Part shown: in pieces, positions 1 to 11,391 of the stretch
How positions within the stretch are numbered: position 1 is the first letter of the stretch
Layout: the number at the start of each line of letters is the position of its first letter
Origin: Cupriavidus pauculus
GTDB lineage: Bacteria > Pseudomonadota > Gammaproteobacteria > Burkholderiales > Burkholderiaceae
Length of the DNA: 64,000 nt
Assembly (NCBI RefSeq): GCF_008801835.1
Contig: NZ_VZOW01000001.1
Span: 434,001 to 498,000, forward strand
Direction: 5' to 3'
Notes under the pieces: model-generated
Told to the model about the DNA's origin: nothing
The model's input: the letters and a program-made list of their open reading frames with translations, nothing else
The model's database searches: none
Position numbers and translations under genes: made by a program

Positions 1-26
1 GCTAATTGCTGCCCCCGTCCCTCTTG

Positions 27-314
27 ATGCCCGCCGATCCTTCCGAAATGCCCGTCCCCACCGCCGCTGTCGACTCTGTCGACCCCGACCCGGCGCAGAC
101 GCGGCTGGAGCATCGCCCGGACCAGGGCCTGGACGACCGGCCGGACAGCCCGTGCGTCGGCATCTGTTCCACGTTGTTCGACGACGTATGCCAGGGATGC
201 GGCCGAACGGCGGCCGAAGTCAGCAACTGGGTGTTTTATAGCGACGCCGAAAAGCAGGTGATCTGGGAGCGCATCACTCGTGAAGGTACGGCGCGCCGCT
301 TCCAGCGCGGCTAG
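27..314 (+). CDS. DUF1289 domain-containing protein
   Basis: Small protein of 95 aa. A Cys-rich block in its middle (SPCVGIC, then CQGCGRT followed by EVSNW) is the hallmark of the DUF1289 family, in which four conserved cysteines probably bind a metal. No catalytic role is established for the family. The reading frame is closed upstream by a stop at bases 3-5, so the gene is complete in the window. A TTG at 6, an ATG at 27 and an ATG at 48 are possible starts; 27 is chosen because it is the first ATG, but the N-terminus before the Cys block is low complexity and poorly constrained. It converges on the MOSC gene with about 30 bases between them. Confidence 0.8.
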   Translation: MPADPSEMPVPTAAVDSVDPDPAQTRLEHRPDQGLDDRPDSPCVGICSTLFDDVCQGCGRTAAEVSNWVFYSDAEKQVIWERITREGTARRFQRG

Positions 315-345
315 TCACCAAGCCGGGAAGCGGCCCACCGGCGCA

Positions 346-1050
346 TCATCCTCCGGCCAGGCGCCTTTCCATATTCTCGACCTCGCGATTTGCCACGCGT
401 TGGCGCGCCAGCTTGCGCCAGCTTTCCGCCAGCGGCGCTAACTGCGCCATCTCTTCAAGCGCCGCGTAGTCAAGCCGGTCCACGTACAGCACGCGAAGCA
501 GGCGCTGCAGGGTCCATTGCGAAAAAGGCCGATCGAGCGGCACCAGCCGGCTGCCGGCCGCAACCTCGCCGTCTTCGAGTACGCGGTAATACCAGCCCGT
601 CCGCCCGCTGCCCTGCACCGCGCGCGACATGCCCGCAAACCCGAAACGGTGATTGAGTTTCCAGCACGGCTGGCGCGCCTGCGATACCTCGACCAGCGCC
701 GACCCAAGCCGGAAACGGTCTCCCACACACACGTGGGCCTCGATCAGACCCGACGTGCTGAAGTTTTCACCGAACGCGCCCGCGCGATCAAGCATGGCGA
801 GGTTCGCGCCATGCGCGGCAAGATTGTCGCGCCACGCGGCGTAGTGATCGCGCGGGTAATGATGGAGCGCCTTCTCCTGGCCGCCGTGGTGTTTCGGATC
901 GCCCTGTTCGTCGATTGCCAGGCCCGTGCGCATCACGCGCACAGGGCCGTCCACCGGCTTCTTGTCGATGGCGCTCGGCACGCCCTTCGGACCGAACGGC
1001 CGGATCGCGCCGGCCAATACCGTATCGATCGGAATGTCGATCTCGACCAT
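346..1050 (-). CDS. MOSC domain-containing protein (YiiM-like)
   Basis: 234 aa. The N-terminal half carries the MOSC pattern KKPVDGPVRV, then HGGQEKALHHYP, GENFSTSGL and the cysteine in SQARQPCWKLN. That cysteine is the conserved one of molybdenum-cofactor sulfurase C-terminal domains. The C-terminal part resembles the 3-alpha domain of YiiM-type proteins, which act with Moco on N-hydroxylated bases or other toxic N-oxides. The ATG at 1050 lies two bases after the stop of the upstream amidotransferase gene, so the two are very likely translated from one message. An upstream in-frame start at 1077 would overlap that gene and is less likely. Substrate unknown. Confidence 0.85.
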   Translation of the reverse strand: MVEIDIPIDTVLAGAIRPFGPKGVPSAIDKKPVDGPVRVMRTGLAIDEQGDPKHHGGQEKALHHYPRDHYAAWRDNLAAHGANLAMLDRAGAFGENFSTSGLIEAHVCVGDRFRLGSALVEVSQARQPCWKLNHRFGFAGMSRAVQGSGRTGWYYRVLEDGEVAAGSRLVPLDRPFSQWTLQRLLRVLYVDRLDYAALEEMAQLAPLAESWRKLARQRVANREVENMERRLAGG

Positions 1051-1052
1051 GC

Positions 1053-1769
1053 TCACAGCCCGGCTTCCTCCATCCATCGCGCGAACATCAGTTCGCCGGC
1101 GCTGGCCACCGTTGCGCCGATCTCGGCGGTACGGCGGCGGATCGTACGCGGATCGATGCCCGCCTTGGACAGCTCCACCGTATGGCCGATCAGCCAGGTC
1201 TCGATGTCACCGGGCTTGACCTCGGGATGGAATTGCAGCGCCAGCACCTGTTTGCCGATGGCGTAGGCCTGATGCGGCGTGGCGTCGGTGGACGCCAGCA
1301 GTTCGGCGCCAGCCGGCAGGTCGAAGGTGTCGCCGTGCCAGTGCAGCACCTCCCAATCGGCGCTGGCCAGCGCCGCAAGCGGTGAGCCCAGGCCGGCCGG
1401 CGTCGGCGTGATGGGCGCCCAGCCAATTTCGCGCGTGCCGGGGTAGACCCGCGCGCCGGCCGCGGCGGCGATCAACTGCGCACCCAGGCACGCGCCGAGC
1501 ATCGGCAGTTCGGCCTCCAGCCGCTGGCGAATCACGTTGATCTCGACTTCCAGCCACGGATAGGCCTCAGTTTCGTAGACGCCGATCGGCCCGCCCAGCA
1601 CGACCAGCAGGTCGGCGGGATCGCTCGCCACGAGTGTCAGGTCGTCGACCCCGGCCTGGAACAGGCGGATCTCGTGGCCGCGGTCGCGCACCACATCGGC
1701 GATGACGCCGGCATGCTCGAATGCGACATGCTGGATCACGTCGGTACGCCGTTGACGGTGTTCACTCAT
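1053..1769 (-). CDS. Class I glutamine amidotransferase domain protein (GuaA-like GATase)
   Basis: 238 aa, a stand-alone type 1 glutamine amidotransferase. The nucleophile elbow is seen in MLGACLGAQLIAAA and the histidine/glutamate part of the triad in LQFHPE. Proteins of this kind are often labelled GMP synthase-like, but there is no ATP-pyrophosphatase domain; the true guaA is at 34429-36048. It probably releases ammonia from glutamine, or acts as a gamma-glutamyl hydrolase, on an unknown small molecule. The ATG at 1769 has a good ribosome site (GGAG, eight bases upstream). It is the first gene of a two-gene unit with the MOSC protein. Confidence 0.85.
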   Translation of the reverse strand: MSEHRQRRTDVIQHVAFEHAGVIADVVRDRGHEIRLFQAGVDDLTLVASDPADLLVVLGGPIGVYETEAYPWLEVEINVIRQRLEAELPMLGACLGAQLIAAAAGARVYPGTREIGWAPITPTPAGLGSPLAALASADWEVLHWHGDTFDLPAGAELLASTDATPHQAYAIGKQVLALQFHPEVKPGDIETWLIGHTVELSKAGIDPRTIRRRTAEIGATVASAGELMFARWMEEAGL

Positions 1770-1902
1770 CAGATAACTCCTGCATCAATTACGTCGGTCG
1801 GTCTTGGATCAATTGGGGCGAACAGGAAAGATCGCACTGCACGTCGAACTCGATGGCACCACAGCTTCAAAAGGTTGCACGAACAATTAGCTAATCAGCG
1901 AA

Positions 1903-4380
1903 TCAGCGCTGGCCGTCGCGCGCTTCGGAATCGGGGCGCAACACCAGCGTCTCGAAACTGTCTCCGCCGGGATTGCGTCGGTGGGACCCGATGGTGATGT
2001 ACTGCACGCCGGCCCACTTGTCCGTCCAGTCGCGATAGTGCGGCGACAGGGCATTGCCGGATTGTCCGGTCGAGGACATGAATCGGGAATCAGACAGATC
2101 TGAAAGATCGTAGATGGCGCGCAGGCTGGCCGCGTGCACGCTTTCAAACGGCGCCTTCTCGTCGCGGAGATTGTGACGTCCCACGTCGACTGTATAGGTA
2201 TCGCCGCCGGTGCGCACGCGCACGTTGAACAGCCCCGCCAGATACGGCACCTTGCCGAACGGCTTTTGCTCCGAGCGCGCGGTGTGGGCCTTGCCCCAGC
2301 GCCATTTGGCCGGATCGTCGCCATAGCGCTGGTCGAGGTCCGCGATGGCGCGCTGCCACGCCAGCCCGATGGTCTGCGCGCAGCTTTCGCGCGCGGTCGT
2401 GCGCGAGTTGTCGCACCAGAACGCGCCGACGCCTTGCGGATCGCGGATCGCGTTAAGCATCGGCAGCTGTACGTTGCGTTGCTCCCATAACTTCGCAAAC
2501 ATCGGATCGCCGACCTTGTCCTCGAACAGCAGGCGTGACAGTTCGCGCAGCCATGCGGTGACCACCAGCGGCTCGGCGCGATCGGCCGCCATCGTGCCAT
2601 CCCATTTGCGCAAGGCGTCGAACAACGCGCGCTCGCGCGCTGCGCGCGCGGCGTCGCTGGCCACCGGCGCGGCCAGCAGCAGCGGCAGTGCGTCGCGCAC
2701 GGCCAGCGACACCACGTCCTTCTGAATCGCGCCGAAACTGTCGGGCGTGTGATGCGGCTCCGCTTCAAGCAGGGTCTGGATGCGCTGCGCGCGGTACGGC
2801 ACGCTCCATTCGCTGGTGATGAAGAACGGGTACTGGTCGTCGACAATCTTCTGGTTGGCCGTCACGATCATGCCGGTGGGCGGATTGAAACGCTGCGGCA
2901 ACTGCTCGAACGGAATGAAACCCTGCCAGTCGTAGCGCGCGTCCCAGCCCGGCGCTGGCGCGAGGCCCATCAGGTCATTGTCCGCGCGCCGGATCGGCAC
3001 GCGGCCCGGCGCGATGTAGCCGATATTGCCGTCCACGTCGGCATAGACGATGTTCTGCTGCGGCGCATGGAAATCCCGCAGCGCCGCGACAAAGCCCTGC
3101 CAGTCGCCCGCGGTGCCGATCTTCAGGCCGGCCTGGAAGGTGCGGTCGTCCGGCCGCAGCGCGGTCCACTGGAAAGCCATCACGTACTGGGCGCCCAGCG
3201 GCTTGGCGGCGGCGCCGATCGGCTCGGCCACATCCGACATCACCGGCCCGTGGCGCGTGGCGCGCACCTTGAGCGTCACGTCGTCCGCGCCCTTGACGCG
3301 GATGGTCTCGGTGCGCGTATCGAAATTGGCCCAGCCGTCCGGCGTCTGATAGCGATCGGGATTGGCCGGATCGATCCGCTCGATGTAAAGGTCCTGCACA
3401 TCGGGCGCGGTATTGGTGAAGCCCCACGCGATGCGCTTGTTGTGGCCCAGCACCACCAGCGGCGCCCCAGGCAGGGTGGCGCCGGTGATATCCAGGCCAG
3501 GCGCCTGCAGATGCGCGAAATACCACAGCGCGGGTGCCTGCAATCCCAGGTGGGGATCGTTGGCCAGCAACGGCTTGCCGCTGCGCGTGTGCGCGCCGGA
3601 GACGACCCAGTTGTTCGAGCCCATGCCCTCCACGTAGCCGCCCGGCGCCGCGTCCGCCACGCGCGCCATGGCGGTGGCCACCGCCGCCAGTTGGCGGTAG
3701 AAGCTTGCGTAGTCCATCGTGCGCATCGGCTTGTCGCCTGGATAGGGCGCCAGGATTTCGGCGATGCGCGAGGTCGGCAATTGCTGCGACAGCCCCATCC
3801 GCAGCACCTCCTGCGTCCAGTTCGCACCGAGATCCCACGCCATCATGGTTTGCCAGCCCAGCGTATCGGCCGGCTCCCAGTGTTCCGGCCGGGTGCCGAG
3901 GATCAGGAATTCGGGCGGCAGCGCGGCCTTGCGCGTGTCGATGAACGCATTGACGCCGTCGGCATAGGCCTGCAGCACCGCGCGGGTCTCGGGCGAGGAC
4001 TGCGCGAGGATCGCCTCGGCATTGCGCCGTACCCCGAGCGTACGCAGGAAACGGTCCGTATCGAGCGCGCTGGGGCCGAGGATTTCCGCGAGCCGGCCCG
4101 CCACGATGCGCTTGTTCATCTGCATCTGCCAAAGCCGATCCTGCGCGTGCACGTATCCGAGCGCGTAATAGGCGTCGAGCGCATTGGCGGCCTGGATATG
4201 CGGCACGGCGTTGCGATCGCGCACCACCACCACGCGATCGCGCAGCCCGGGCAAGCGCATCGTGCCGGCCGTATCGGGCTGCGAGGCCTGCCGATACCAG
4301 ATATAGCCGCCGATCGCGCCGGTCACGGACAGCAGCAGCGTGCCCAGCAGGATCCACCCCAGCCGTTTGAACCAGCGCAT
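1903..4380 (-). CDS. Penicillin acylase family protein (Ntn hydrolase)
   Basis: 825 aa, the usual size for a penicillin/acyl-homoserine-lactone acylase precursor. Residues about 8-28 form one hydrophobic segment, which gives export or membrane anchoring. The alpha chain includes HAQDRLWQM. The autoprocessing site is visible at Gly254-Ser255-Asn256 within GMGSNNWVVSG; Ser255 would become the N-terminal nucleophile of the beta chain. The following LANDPHLGL and the Asn-containing beta-chain motifs also fit. The family hydrolyses amide bonds of N-acyl compounds in the periplasm (beta-lactams, N-acyl homoserine lactones, N-acyl amino acids), and the substrate cannot be told from sequence. The start has a strong site (GGAGGAAATGCG then ATG). 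It appears monocistronic. Confidence 0.92.
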   Translation of the reverse strand: MRWFKRLGWILLGTLLLSVTGAIGGYIWYRQASQPDTAGTMRLPGLRDRVVVVRDRNAVPHIQAANALDAYYALGYVHAQDRLWQMQMNKRIVAGRLAEILGPSALDTDRFLRTLGVRRNAEAILAQSSPETRAVLQAYADGVNAFIDTRKAALPPEFLILGTRPEHWEPADTLGWQTMMAWDLGANWTQEVLRMGLSQQLPTSRIAEILAPYPGDKPMRTMDYASFYRQLAAVATAMARVADAAPGGYVEGMGSNNWVVSGAHTRSGKPLLANDPHLGLQAPALWYFAHLQAPGLDITGATLPGAPLVVLGHNKRIAWGFTNTAPDVQDLYIERIDPANPDRYQTPDGWANFDTRTETIRVKGADDVTLKVRATRHGPVMSDVAEPIGAAAKPLGAQYVMAFQWTALRPDDRTFQAGLKIGTAGDWQGFVAALRDFHAPQQNIVYADVDGNIGYIAPGRVPIRRADNDLMGLAPAPGWDARYDWQGFIPFEQLPQRFNPPTGMIVTANQKIVDDQYPFFITSEWSVPYRAQRIQTLLEAEPHHTPDSFGAIQKDVVSLAVRDALPLLLAAPVASDAARAARERALFDALRKWDGTMAADRAEPLVVTAWLRELSRLLFEDKVGDPMFAKLWEQRNVQLPMLNAIRDPQGVGAFWCDNSRTTARESCAQTIGLAWQRAIADLDQRYGDDPAKWRWGKAHTARSEQKPFGKVPYLAGLFNVRVRTGGDTYTVDVGRHNLRDEKAPFESVHAASLRAIYDLSDLSDSRFMSSTGQSGNALSPHYRDWTDKWAGVQYITIGSHRRNPGGDSFETLVLRPDSEARDGQR

Positions 4381-4481
4381 CGCATTTCCTCCCGATGGAA
4401 AGACGCAAGCATCGCAGATTTCCGCGCGAACAAAAATGCCCGGACTGGCCGGGCATCGATGAAAGCGACAAAATCCGCCGG

Positions 4482-5912
4482 TCAGGCCGGCTTCTTCAAT
4501 TGCAGCGACTTGTATTCGAGGAATTCCTCGAGGCCGAACTTGCCGCCTTCGCGCCCGTTACCGGACTGCTTGAAGCCGCCGAACGGCGCGTTCATATTGA
4601 ACGGGCCGCCATTGATGTCGACCTGGCCGGTGCGGATGCGGCGCGCCACGCGGATGGCGCGCGCCTCGTCACCGGACCAGACGCCGCCGCCCAGGCCGTA
4701 GATGCTGTCATTGGCAATGCGGATCGCGTCGTCTTCGGTGTCGTAGCAAATCACCGACAATACCGGGCCGAAGATCTCCTCCTGGGCCACGGTGGCCTTC
4801 GGATCGACATTGCCGAGCACCGTGGGCTTGACGAAGAAGCCGCGGTCGAAGCCGGCCGGGCTGTCCGGGCCGCCAGCCACCAGTTCGGCGCCCTCTTCCA
4901 GCCCGCGCCGGATGTAGCCGGTCACGCGGTCCTTCTGCACCGCCGAGATCAGCGGCCCGAGGCGCGTGGCGTCCGAATGCGGATCGCCGACGGTGAAGCC
5001 TTCCACCACCTTGGCGGCAATCGCCTTCACTTCGTCGTAACGGCTGCGCGGCACCAGCATGCGCGTGTGCGCCGAGCAGGTCTGGCCGGAATTCAGGAAA
5101 CACGCGCTGATGGTGCCCTTGACCGCGGCCGGCAGGTCGGCGTCGTCGAGGATCACCGATGCCGATTTGCCGCCCAACTCCAGCGCCACGCGCTTGACCG
5201 ACTGCGCGGCCAGCTCGGACACGCGCTTGCCCGCACGCGTCGATCCGGTAAACGACACCATGTCGACTTCGGGATGGCTGGCCAGCACCTCGCCGACCAC
5301 CGGGCCATAGCCGGTCACCAGATTGAACACGCCCGGCGGCAGGCCAGCGGCCTCGATCACCTCCGCCAGCACGAACGAGTTCAGCGGCGCCACCTCGGAC
5401 GGCTTGAGCACGACCGTGCAGCCCGCCGCAAGCGCAGGCGCGACCTTCAGCGTGATCTGGTTGAGCGGATAGTTCCACGGCGTGATGGCGGCCACAACGC
5501 CCACCGGCTCGCGCACGACCAGCGAATTGCCCACCTGCTCCTCGAATTCGAATGACTCGAGCAGCGTGGCGGCCTGGCCCCAGTTGTACACCGGTCCGCC
5601 CACCTGGATCGCGCGCGCCAGCTTGATCGGCATGCCGACCTCGCCCGCGATCAGTTGCGCCAGTTCCTCGGCGCGGTCCTTCAGCCCTTCGGCGATCTTG
5701 CGGATATACCGGGCGCGCTCGGCCGGCGGCGTACTGGCCCAGCCATCAAAGGCCGCGCGCGCGGCCGCGATGGCATCCTCGGCGTCACGGGCGTGCCCCT
5801 CGGGGATCTTGCCCATGATCGCCTCGGTGGCGGAATGCACGACATCGATGCTGCCCGAGCCGTGGGGCGCCACCCATTTGCCGTTAATAAAAAGTTTGTC
5901 TCGTTGTTGCAT
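4482..5912 (-). CDS. NAD(P)-dependent aldehyde dehydrogenase family protein
   Basis: 476 aa, full length for the ALDH superfamily. TPWNYP around residue 147 (catalytic Asn), Lys170 in VLKPSE for coenzyme, Glu245 in LELGGKS and the nucleophile Cys279 in NSGQTCS are all present, so the enzyme should be active. It oxidises an aldehyde to the acid; the specificity is unknown. A GTG at 5918 and an ATG at 5912 are both in frame. The ATG is preferred because the AGGG upstream is about ten bases away from it but only four from the GTG. It resembles the second ALDH of the window (27923-29341) in the N-terminal half. It is divergent from the uncharacterised gene at 6116. Confidence 0.92.
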   Translation of the reverse strand: MQQRDKLFINGKWVAPHGSGSIDVVHSATEAIMGKIPEGHARDAEDAIAAARAAFDGWASTPPAERARYIRKIAEGLKDRAEELAQLIAGEVGMPIKLARAIQVGGPVYNWGQAATLLESFEFEEQVGNSLVVREPVGVVAAITPWNYPLNQITLKVAPALAAGCTVVLKPSEVAPLNSFVLAEVIEAAGLPPGVFNLVTGYGPVVGEVLASHPEVDMVSFTGSTRAGKRVSELAAQSVKRVALELGGKSASVILDDADLPAAVKGTISACFLNSGQTCSAHTRMLVPRSRYDEVKAIAAKVVEGFTVGDPHSDATRLGPLISAVQKDRVTGYIRRGLEEGAELVAGGPDSPAGFDRGFFVKPTVLGNVDPKATVAQEEIFGPVLSVICYDTEDDAIRIANDSIYGLGGGVWSGDEARAIRVARRIRTGQVDINGGPFNMNAPFGGFKQSGNGREGGKFGLEEFLEYKSLQLKKPA

Positions 5913-6115
5913 GGCCACAAGCCCTCATTAGTGGATCGGCGATTGCAATTTTTTTGTTACTTTTATGGTGCACCACATTGTAGAGCGGTTTGCCGATTCA
6001 CTTTTCTTTCCCTGGCAACCGGCTCTGACAACAAGATGGCGATAATCGGCCGCGCAGTATCTTTCCGAAGGGACTCACTCCGCGGGCGGCCGATCGATAA
6101 CAAAAGGAGCGAGAC

Positions 6116-6829
6116 ATGGTCGACCCGATCTATCACAAGACGGAGGCTGGTCAGGAGGAAATCCGCACGCGCGCGCGCAAGCTGGACCAGAAACTGCGGG
6201 CGTTGCTGCTGATGGTCAACGGGGAACGCGCCAGATCCGAGCTGTTGGCGCAGGTCAGCGGCATGGGTGTGACGCCCGACGCCATGGACACGCTGCTGGC
6301 GCTGGGGCTGATCGAGGCGGTACGCGATCCCGGCAAGGCCGCGCCGACCTCAGTGTCAGCGACTTCGGCGGCCTCGGCGCAGCCGGCGGCGGCGTCCGCC
6401 CAGAGCGGCGCGCGCCAGGCGCGCGGCGAGACCAACCTGTTCGCGGCCTATTCGGGCTTCAATTCGGCGGCTGGCAAAGGCATCGACGACCGCGTAGACG
6501 TACTGGCAGACACCACGATCGCCCCGGCGCTGGCCCCTTCCACGCCCGTCACGGCCGGCCCGCTGGCCCCGGTGTCCAGTGGCGCCGACGGGTACAAGCG
6601 GCTCTACCACTTCTTTACCGATGTGATCGGCCATCATCTTGGCTTGCGCGGCTACGTCCTGCAGGTCAAGGTGGAAAAGGCCGCGACCGTGGTGGAACTA
6701 GCCGCCCTGCGCGATGCGCTGGGGACCGCGCTGCAGAAATCGAAAGGCGAGATCACCGCGCACGCGATCATCGGCGAACTGGACGCGCTGCTGGCGGAAA
6801 TGGGCGTCGCGCCCGCGCGCCAGGCGTAA
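6116..6829 (+). CDS. Conserved hypothetical protein, two-domain with low-complexity linker
   Basis: 237 aa, not recognised as a named family. The N-terminal 70 residues are helical and end in a pattern (RALLLMVNGERARSELL, then LLALGLIEAV) that looks like a small winged-helix module found in several proteobacterial regulators and signalling proteins. Residues about 75-160 are a Ser/Ala/Thr/Pro linker. Residues about 160-235 (LYHFFTDVIGHHLGLRGY, then a helical end) form a second compact domain. No signal peptide or membrane segment is present. A clear AAGGAG site precedes the ATG. It is probably a cytoplasmic protein of this bacterial family; no function is proposed. Confidence 0.75.
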   Translation: MVDPIYHKTEAGQEEIRTRARKLDQKLRALLLMVNGERARSELLAQVSGMGVTPDAMDTLLALGLIEAVRDPGKAAPTSVSATSAASAQPAAASAQSGARQARGETNLFAAYSGFNSAAGKGIDDRVDVLADTTIAPALAPSTPVTAGPLAPVSSGADGYKRLYHFFTDVIGHHLGLRGYVLQVKVEKAATVVELAALRDALGTALQKSKGEITAHAIIGELDALLAEMGVAPARQA

Positions 6830-6870
6830 AAAAACCGGCACGCCTGTGACGGCGGGCCGGATTTCTTTGT
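6828..6870. terminator. Probable bidirectional terminator between convergent genes
   Basis: Seven A's at 6828-6834 precede an interrupted hairpin: CCGGC 6835-6839 pairs with GCCGG 6856-6860, and GCC 6842-6844 pairs with GGC 6851-6853. A T-rich run (ATTTCTTTG) follows. It lies between the stop of the 237-aa gene and the stop of ybiT, so it can serve both strands. Confidence 0.5.
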
Positions 6871-6928
6871 CATGCGACGCCGCGCGTCAGGCCGTGCGCG
6901 AGCCCGGCCGGGCGGCAGTCGTTGACGG

Positions 6929-8551
6929 TTACGCCTCGATGCCCTGCGACTGCAGATACTCGTCGTACGTGCCCAGATAGTCGGTGATGGTGCCGTCGGT
7001 GCGCACTTCGATCACGCGCGTGGCCAGGCCGTTGATCAGCTCCCGGTCATGCGAGACGAAGATCAGCGTGCCGGGATACTTGTCCAGCGCGATCTGCAGC
7101 GATTCGATCGACTCCATGTCCATGTGGTTGGTCGGCTCGTCCATCGCCAGCACGTTATGGCGGCCCAGCATCAGCTTGCCCCAGATCATGCGGCCCTTTT
7201 CGCCACCGGACAGCACCTTGACGTTCTTCTTGATGTCGTCGGCCGAGAACAGCAGGCGACCCAGCGTGCCGCGCAGCGACTGGTCGTCGTCGCCGGCCTG
7301 CGTCCACTGGCTCATCCAGTCCATCACGTTCACGTCGTTGGGGAATTCCTCGTACGTGTCCTGCGGCATATAGCCGACGTTGGCGTTTTCAGCCCACTTG
7401 ACCGTGCCGCGGTCGACTTCGACGCCGCGCTGCACGCCGGTCTGAACGATGTTGTTCAGCAGGCTGCGCAGCAGCGTGGTCTTGCCCGCGCCGTTTTCGC
7501 CGACGATCGCCACGCGCTCGCCTGCCTGGATGGCCATCGACAGGTTGTTGATGATCTTGCGGTCGTAGGTCTTGGTAATGCCCTCGACTTCCACGGCCAG
7601 GTTATGCAGCTTCTTCTCGAATTCGAAGCGCACGAACGGGTTCTGGCGCGACGACGGCTTGATGTCCTCGACCTTGATCTTGTCGATCTGTTTCAGACGC
7701 GACGTGGCCTGGCGCGCCTTGGACTTGTTGGCCGAGAAGCGGCGCACGAAATCCTGCAGTTCGGTGATACGTTCCTTGGCGCGCGCGTTGGCGGCCACCT
7801 GGCGCTCGCGCGCCTGCATCGACGCCTGCATGTAGTCGTCGTAATTGCCCGGATAGACCTTCAGCGTGCCGTAATCCATGTCGGCCATGTGCGTGCACAC
7901 CGAATTGAGGAAGTGGCGATCGTGGGAGATGATGATCATGGTGGAATTGCGCTCGTTGAGCACGTCTTCCAGCCAGCGGATCGTGTTGATGTCCAGGTTG
8001 TTGGTCGGCTCGTCCAGCAGCAGGACGTCCGGGTTCGAGAACAGCGCCTGCGCCAGCAGCACGCGCAGCTTCCAGCCCGGTGCGATGTCGCTCATCGGGC
8101 CCTGGTGCTGGTCGGTGGGGATGCCCACGCCAAGCAGCAGCTCGCCGGCGCGCGCCTCGGCGGTATAGCCGTCGTACTCGGCGTACTTGGCCTCGAGTTC
8201 GGCCGCGCGCATGTAGTCTTCGTCGGTCGCCTCGGGGTTGGCGTAGATCGCGTCGCGTTCGCTGGCGGCGGCCCACATTTCCGTGTGGCCCATCATCACC
8301 ACGTCGAGCACGCGGTTGTCTTCATAGGCGAACTGGTCCTGGCGCAGCTTGCCCAGGCGCACGCCCGGCTCCAGCATGACGGTGCCGGCCGACTGTTCGA
8401 GATCGCCGCCGAGGATCTTCATGAAGGTGGACTTGCCGCAGCCGTTCGCGCCGATCAGGCCGTAGCGGTTGCCCTCGCCGAACTTGACCGAGATGTTCTC
8501 GAACAACGGCTTGGGGCCGAACTGCATGGTGATGTTTGCGGTAGAAAGCAC
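6929..8551 (-). CDS. ybiT: ABC-F family ATP-binding protein YbiT
   Basis: 540 aa with two ATP-binding cassettes and no membrane segments. Walker A motifs are GANGCGKST (about residue 35) and GENGAGKTT (about residue 350). Walker B / D-loop motifs are [11 protein letters not shown] and [11 protein letters not shown], and a charged linker lies between the cassettes. The N-terminus ([25 protein letters not shown]) is nearly the same as E. coli YbiT. ABC-F proteins bind the ribosomal E site and relieve stalling; YbiT is among the less studied ones. Translation should start at a GTG (8551) with AAGG seven bases upstream, which reproduces the family N-terminus; no better ATG exists. Monocistronic, converging on the 237-aa gene. 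Confidence 0.95.
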   Translation of the reverse strand: MLSTANITMQFGPKPLFENISVKFGEGNRYGLIGANGCGKSTFMKILGGDLEQSAGTVMLEPGVRLGKLRQDQFAYEDNRVLDVVMMGHTEMWAAASERDAIYANPEATDEDYMRAAELEAKYAEYDGYTAEARAGELLLGVGIPTDQHQGPMSDIAPGWKLRVLLAQALFSNPDVLLLDEPTNNLDINTIRWLEDVLNERNSTMIIISHDRHFLNSVCTHMADMDYGTLKVYPGNYDDYMQASMQARERQVAANARAKERITELQDFVRRFSANKSKARQATSRLKQIDKIKVEDIKPSSRQNPFVRFEFEKKLHNLAVEVEGITKTYDRKIINNLSMAIQAGERVAIVGENGAGKTTLLRSLLNNIVQTGVQRGVEVDRGTVKWAENANVGYMPQDTYEEFPNDVNVMDWMSQWTQAGDDDQSLRGTLGRLLFSADDIKKNVKVLSGGEKGRMIWGKLMLGRHNVLAMDEPTNHMDMESIESLQIALDKYPGTLIFVSHDRELINGLATRVIEVRTDGTITDYLGTYDEYLQSQGIEA

Positions 8552-8725
8552 GTCTGAACCTTGTCTGGAATGTGGGCGCGCCGCCTGGGCACGCCGGATA
8601 TGGCTGCTGCTGCCGGTCGGTCGACCCTGGCTCGCCCCGATTGGCGGGCCCGGCGCAGCGAAAATGCGGAACCCGGAATTTTACCACTCGCGCGCGCATC
8701 CCGTAAGACACGCGGCGCGCGGCGC

Positions 8726-10275
<1,550 letters not shown>

Positions 10276-10752
10276 TCAGTCCTGCGCCGGCAAGCGCAGC
10301 GGCGCGCTGACTTCGGCCCAGCAGTTCGGCGTTTCGAACAGTACCAGCCGGGTCAGTTGCAGATGATGGTTGAAGCAGTCCTTGAACACCGGCGCGAGGA
10401 TGTCGAACGCCGCCTGAGCCAGATTCTCGACCGTCGGGATGCTATCGATCACCACGGTCTTGTGGTTATCCATCGATTGCAGGAAATTCAGCAGCGCGGT
10501 GTCGCCGCGATAGATCAGGAACGCGTGATCCCACTTCGATACCAGGTGTTCGTTGGCCAGCGTCTTGATATCGCCGAAATCGAGGATCATGCCGTCGTCG
10601 GGCGCGCCTTCCTGATGCAGGACTTCGCCGGACAGCGTCAAGTCCAGTCGATATCGATGGCCGTGGATGTTGCGGCACTGGCCGCCGTGGCTCGGAATGC
10701 GGTGGCCGGCATCGAATTCGAGCCGGCGCGTGATGGAAACTTGTTTGCTCAT
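10276..10752 (-). CDS. queD: 6-carboxy-5,6,7,8-tetrahydropterin synthase QueD
   Basis: 158 aa. QueD converts dihydroneopterin triphosphate to carboxytetrahydropterin, the first committed step toward preQ0/queuosine. Zinc ligands are His17 (FDAGHRI), His30 and His32 (NIHGHRY), and the catalytic Cys26 lies in GGQCRN. It is three bases downstream of queE, whose product acts on the QueD product, so the two consecutive enzymes are co-translated. QueC and QueF are not in the window. Confidence 0.95.
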   Translation of the reverse strand: MSKQVSITRRLEFDAGHRIPSHGGQCRNIHGHRYRLDLTLSGEVLHQEGAPDDGMILDFGDIKTLANEHLVSKWDHAFLIYRGDTALLNFLQSMDNHKTVVIDSIPTVENLAQAAFDILAPVFKDCFNHHLQLTRLVLFETPNCWAEVSAPLRLPAQD

Positions 10753-10755
10753 GTG

Positions 10756-11391
10756 TCAGCGAATGCCCAGCAGCTTGTGGGTCTGCAGCGACAGGCGCCA
10801 GCGCGGATGACGCTGGCAGAAATCGACGGCAGCGGCCGTATTTTGCCGCGCCAGCGGGCCGTCCATGGCCTGCACCATGAAATAGCGGAAATCCAGTTGC
10901 TCGTATGCCGCGAAGTCCTGGCCGTCCTGCGGAATCACGACCTTGAGTTCGTCGCCCTTCTTCACCACCAATTCCGCGCCCATTTTGGGACTCACGCAAA
11001 CCCAGTCGATGCCGTCGGGCACGGCGATCGTGCCATTGGTCTCGATCGCGATCTCGAAGCCCTGCGCATGCAACGCGTCGATCAGCGGCGCGTCAAGCTG
11101 CAGCAGCGGCTCGCCGCCGGTGCACACCACCAGCGGGCTGCCGCCCGCGCTCGCCGGCCATTCCGACGCGACTACCGCGGCCAGTTCTTCGGCGCTGCGG
11201 TACTTGCCGCCGCGCGTGCCGTCGGTGCCGACGAAATCGGTATCGCAGAACTGACACACCGCGCGCGCCCGATCTTCCTCGCGGCCGGTCCACAGGTTGC
11301 ATCCGGCAAAACGGCAGAACACCGCGGCGCGGCCGGCGTTGGCGCCCTCGCCTTGCAGCGTGTAGAAGATTTCCTTGACGGCGTAGGTCAT
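10756..11391 (-). CDS. queE: 7-carboxy-7-deazaguanine synthase QueE (radical SAM)
   Basis: 211 aa. QueE rearranges carboxytetrahydropterin to 7-carboxy-7-deazaguanine. The 4Fe-4S cluster cysteines are Cys31, Cys46 and Cys49, spaced CX14CX2C. This is the expanded spacing known for Burkholderia-type QueE, in place of the common CX3CX2C. FYTLQGEGANAGR at the N-terminus and the TGGEPLLQ segment (SAM binding) are present. It is the first gene of the queE-queD-tadA-ldcA run. A possible -10 box (TACAAT) on the minus strand at 11534-11539 would give a leader of about 140 bases. Confidence 0.95.
   Translation of the reverse strand: MTYAVKEIFYTLQGEGANAGRAAVFCRFAGCNLWTGREEDRARAVCQFCDTDFVGTDGTRGGKYRSAEELAAVVASEWPASAGGSPLVVCTGGEPLLQLDAPLIDALHAQGFEIAIETNGTIAVPDGIDWVCVSPKMGAELVVKKGDELKVVIPQDGQDFAAYEQLDFRYFMVQAMDGPLARQNTAAAVDFCQRHPRWRLSLQTHKLLGIR

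Noticed and set aside
2749-4701. Plus-strand ORF of 650 aa opposite the penicillin acylase gene
   Set aside because: His/Arg/Gly-rich mirror frame with no domain. The opposite strand encodes a full-length family protein with an intact catalytic site.
7049-8557. Plus-strand ORF of 502 aa opposite ybiT
   Set aside because: His/Val/Arg-rich mirror of the two ATP cassettes; not coding.
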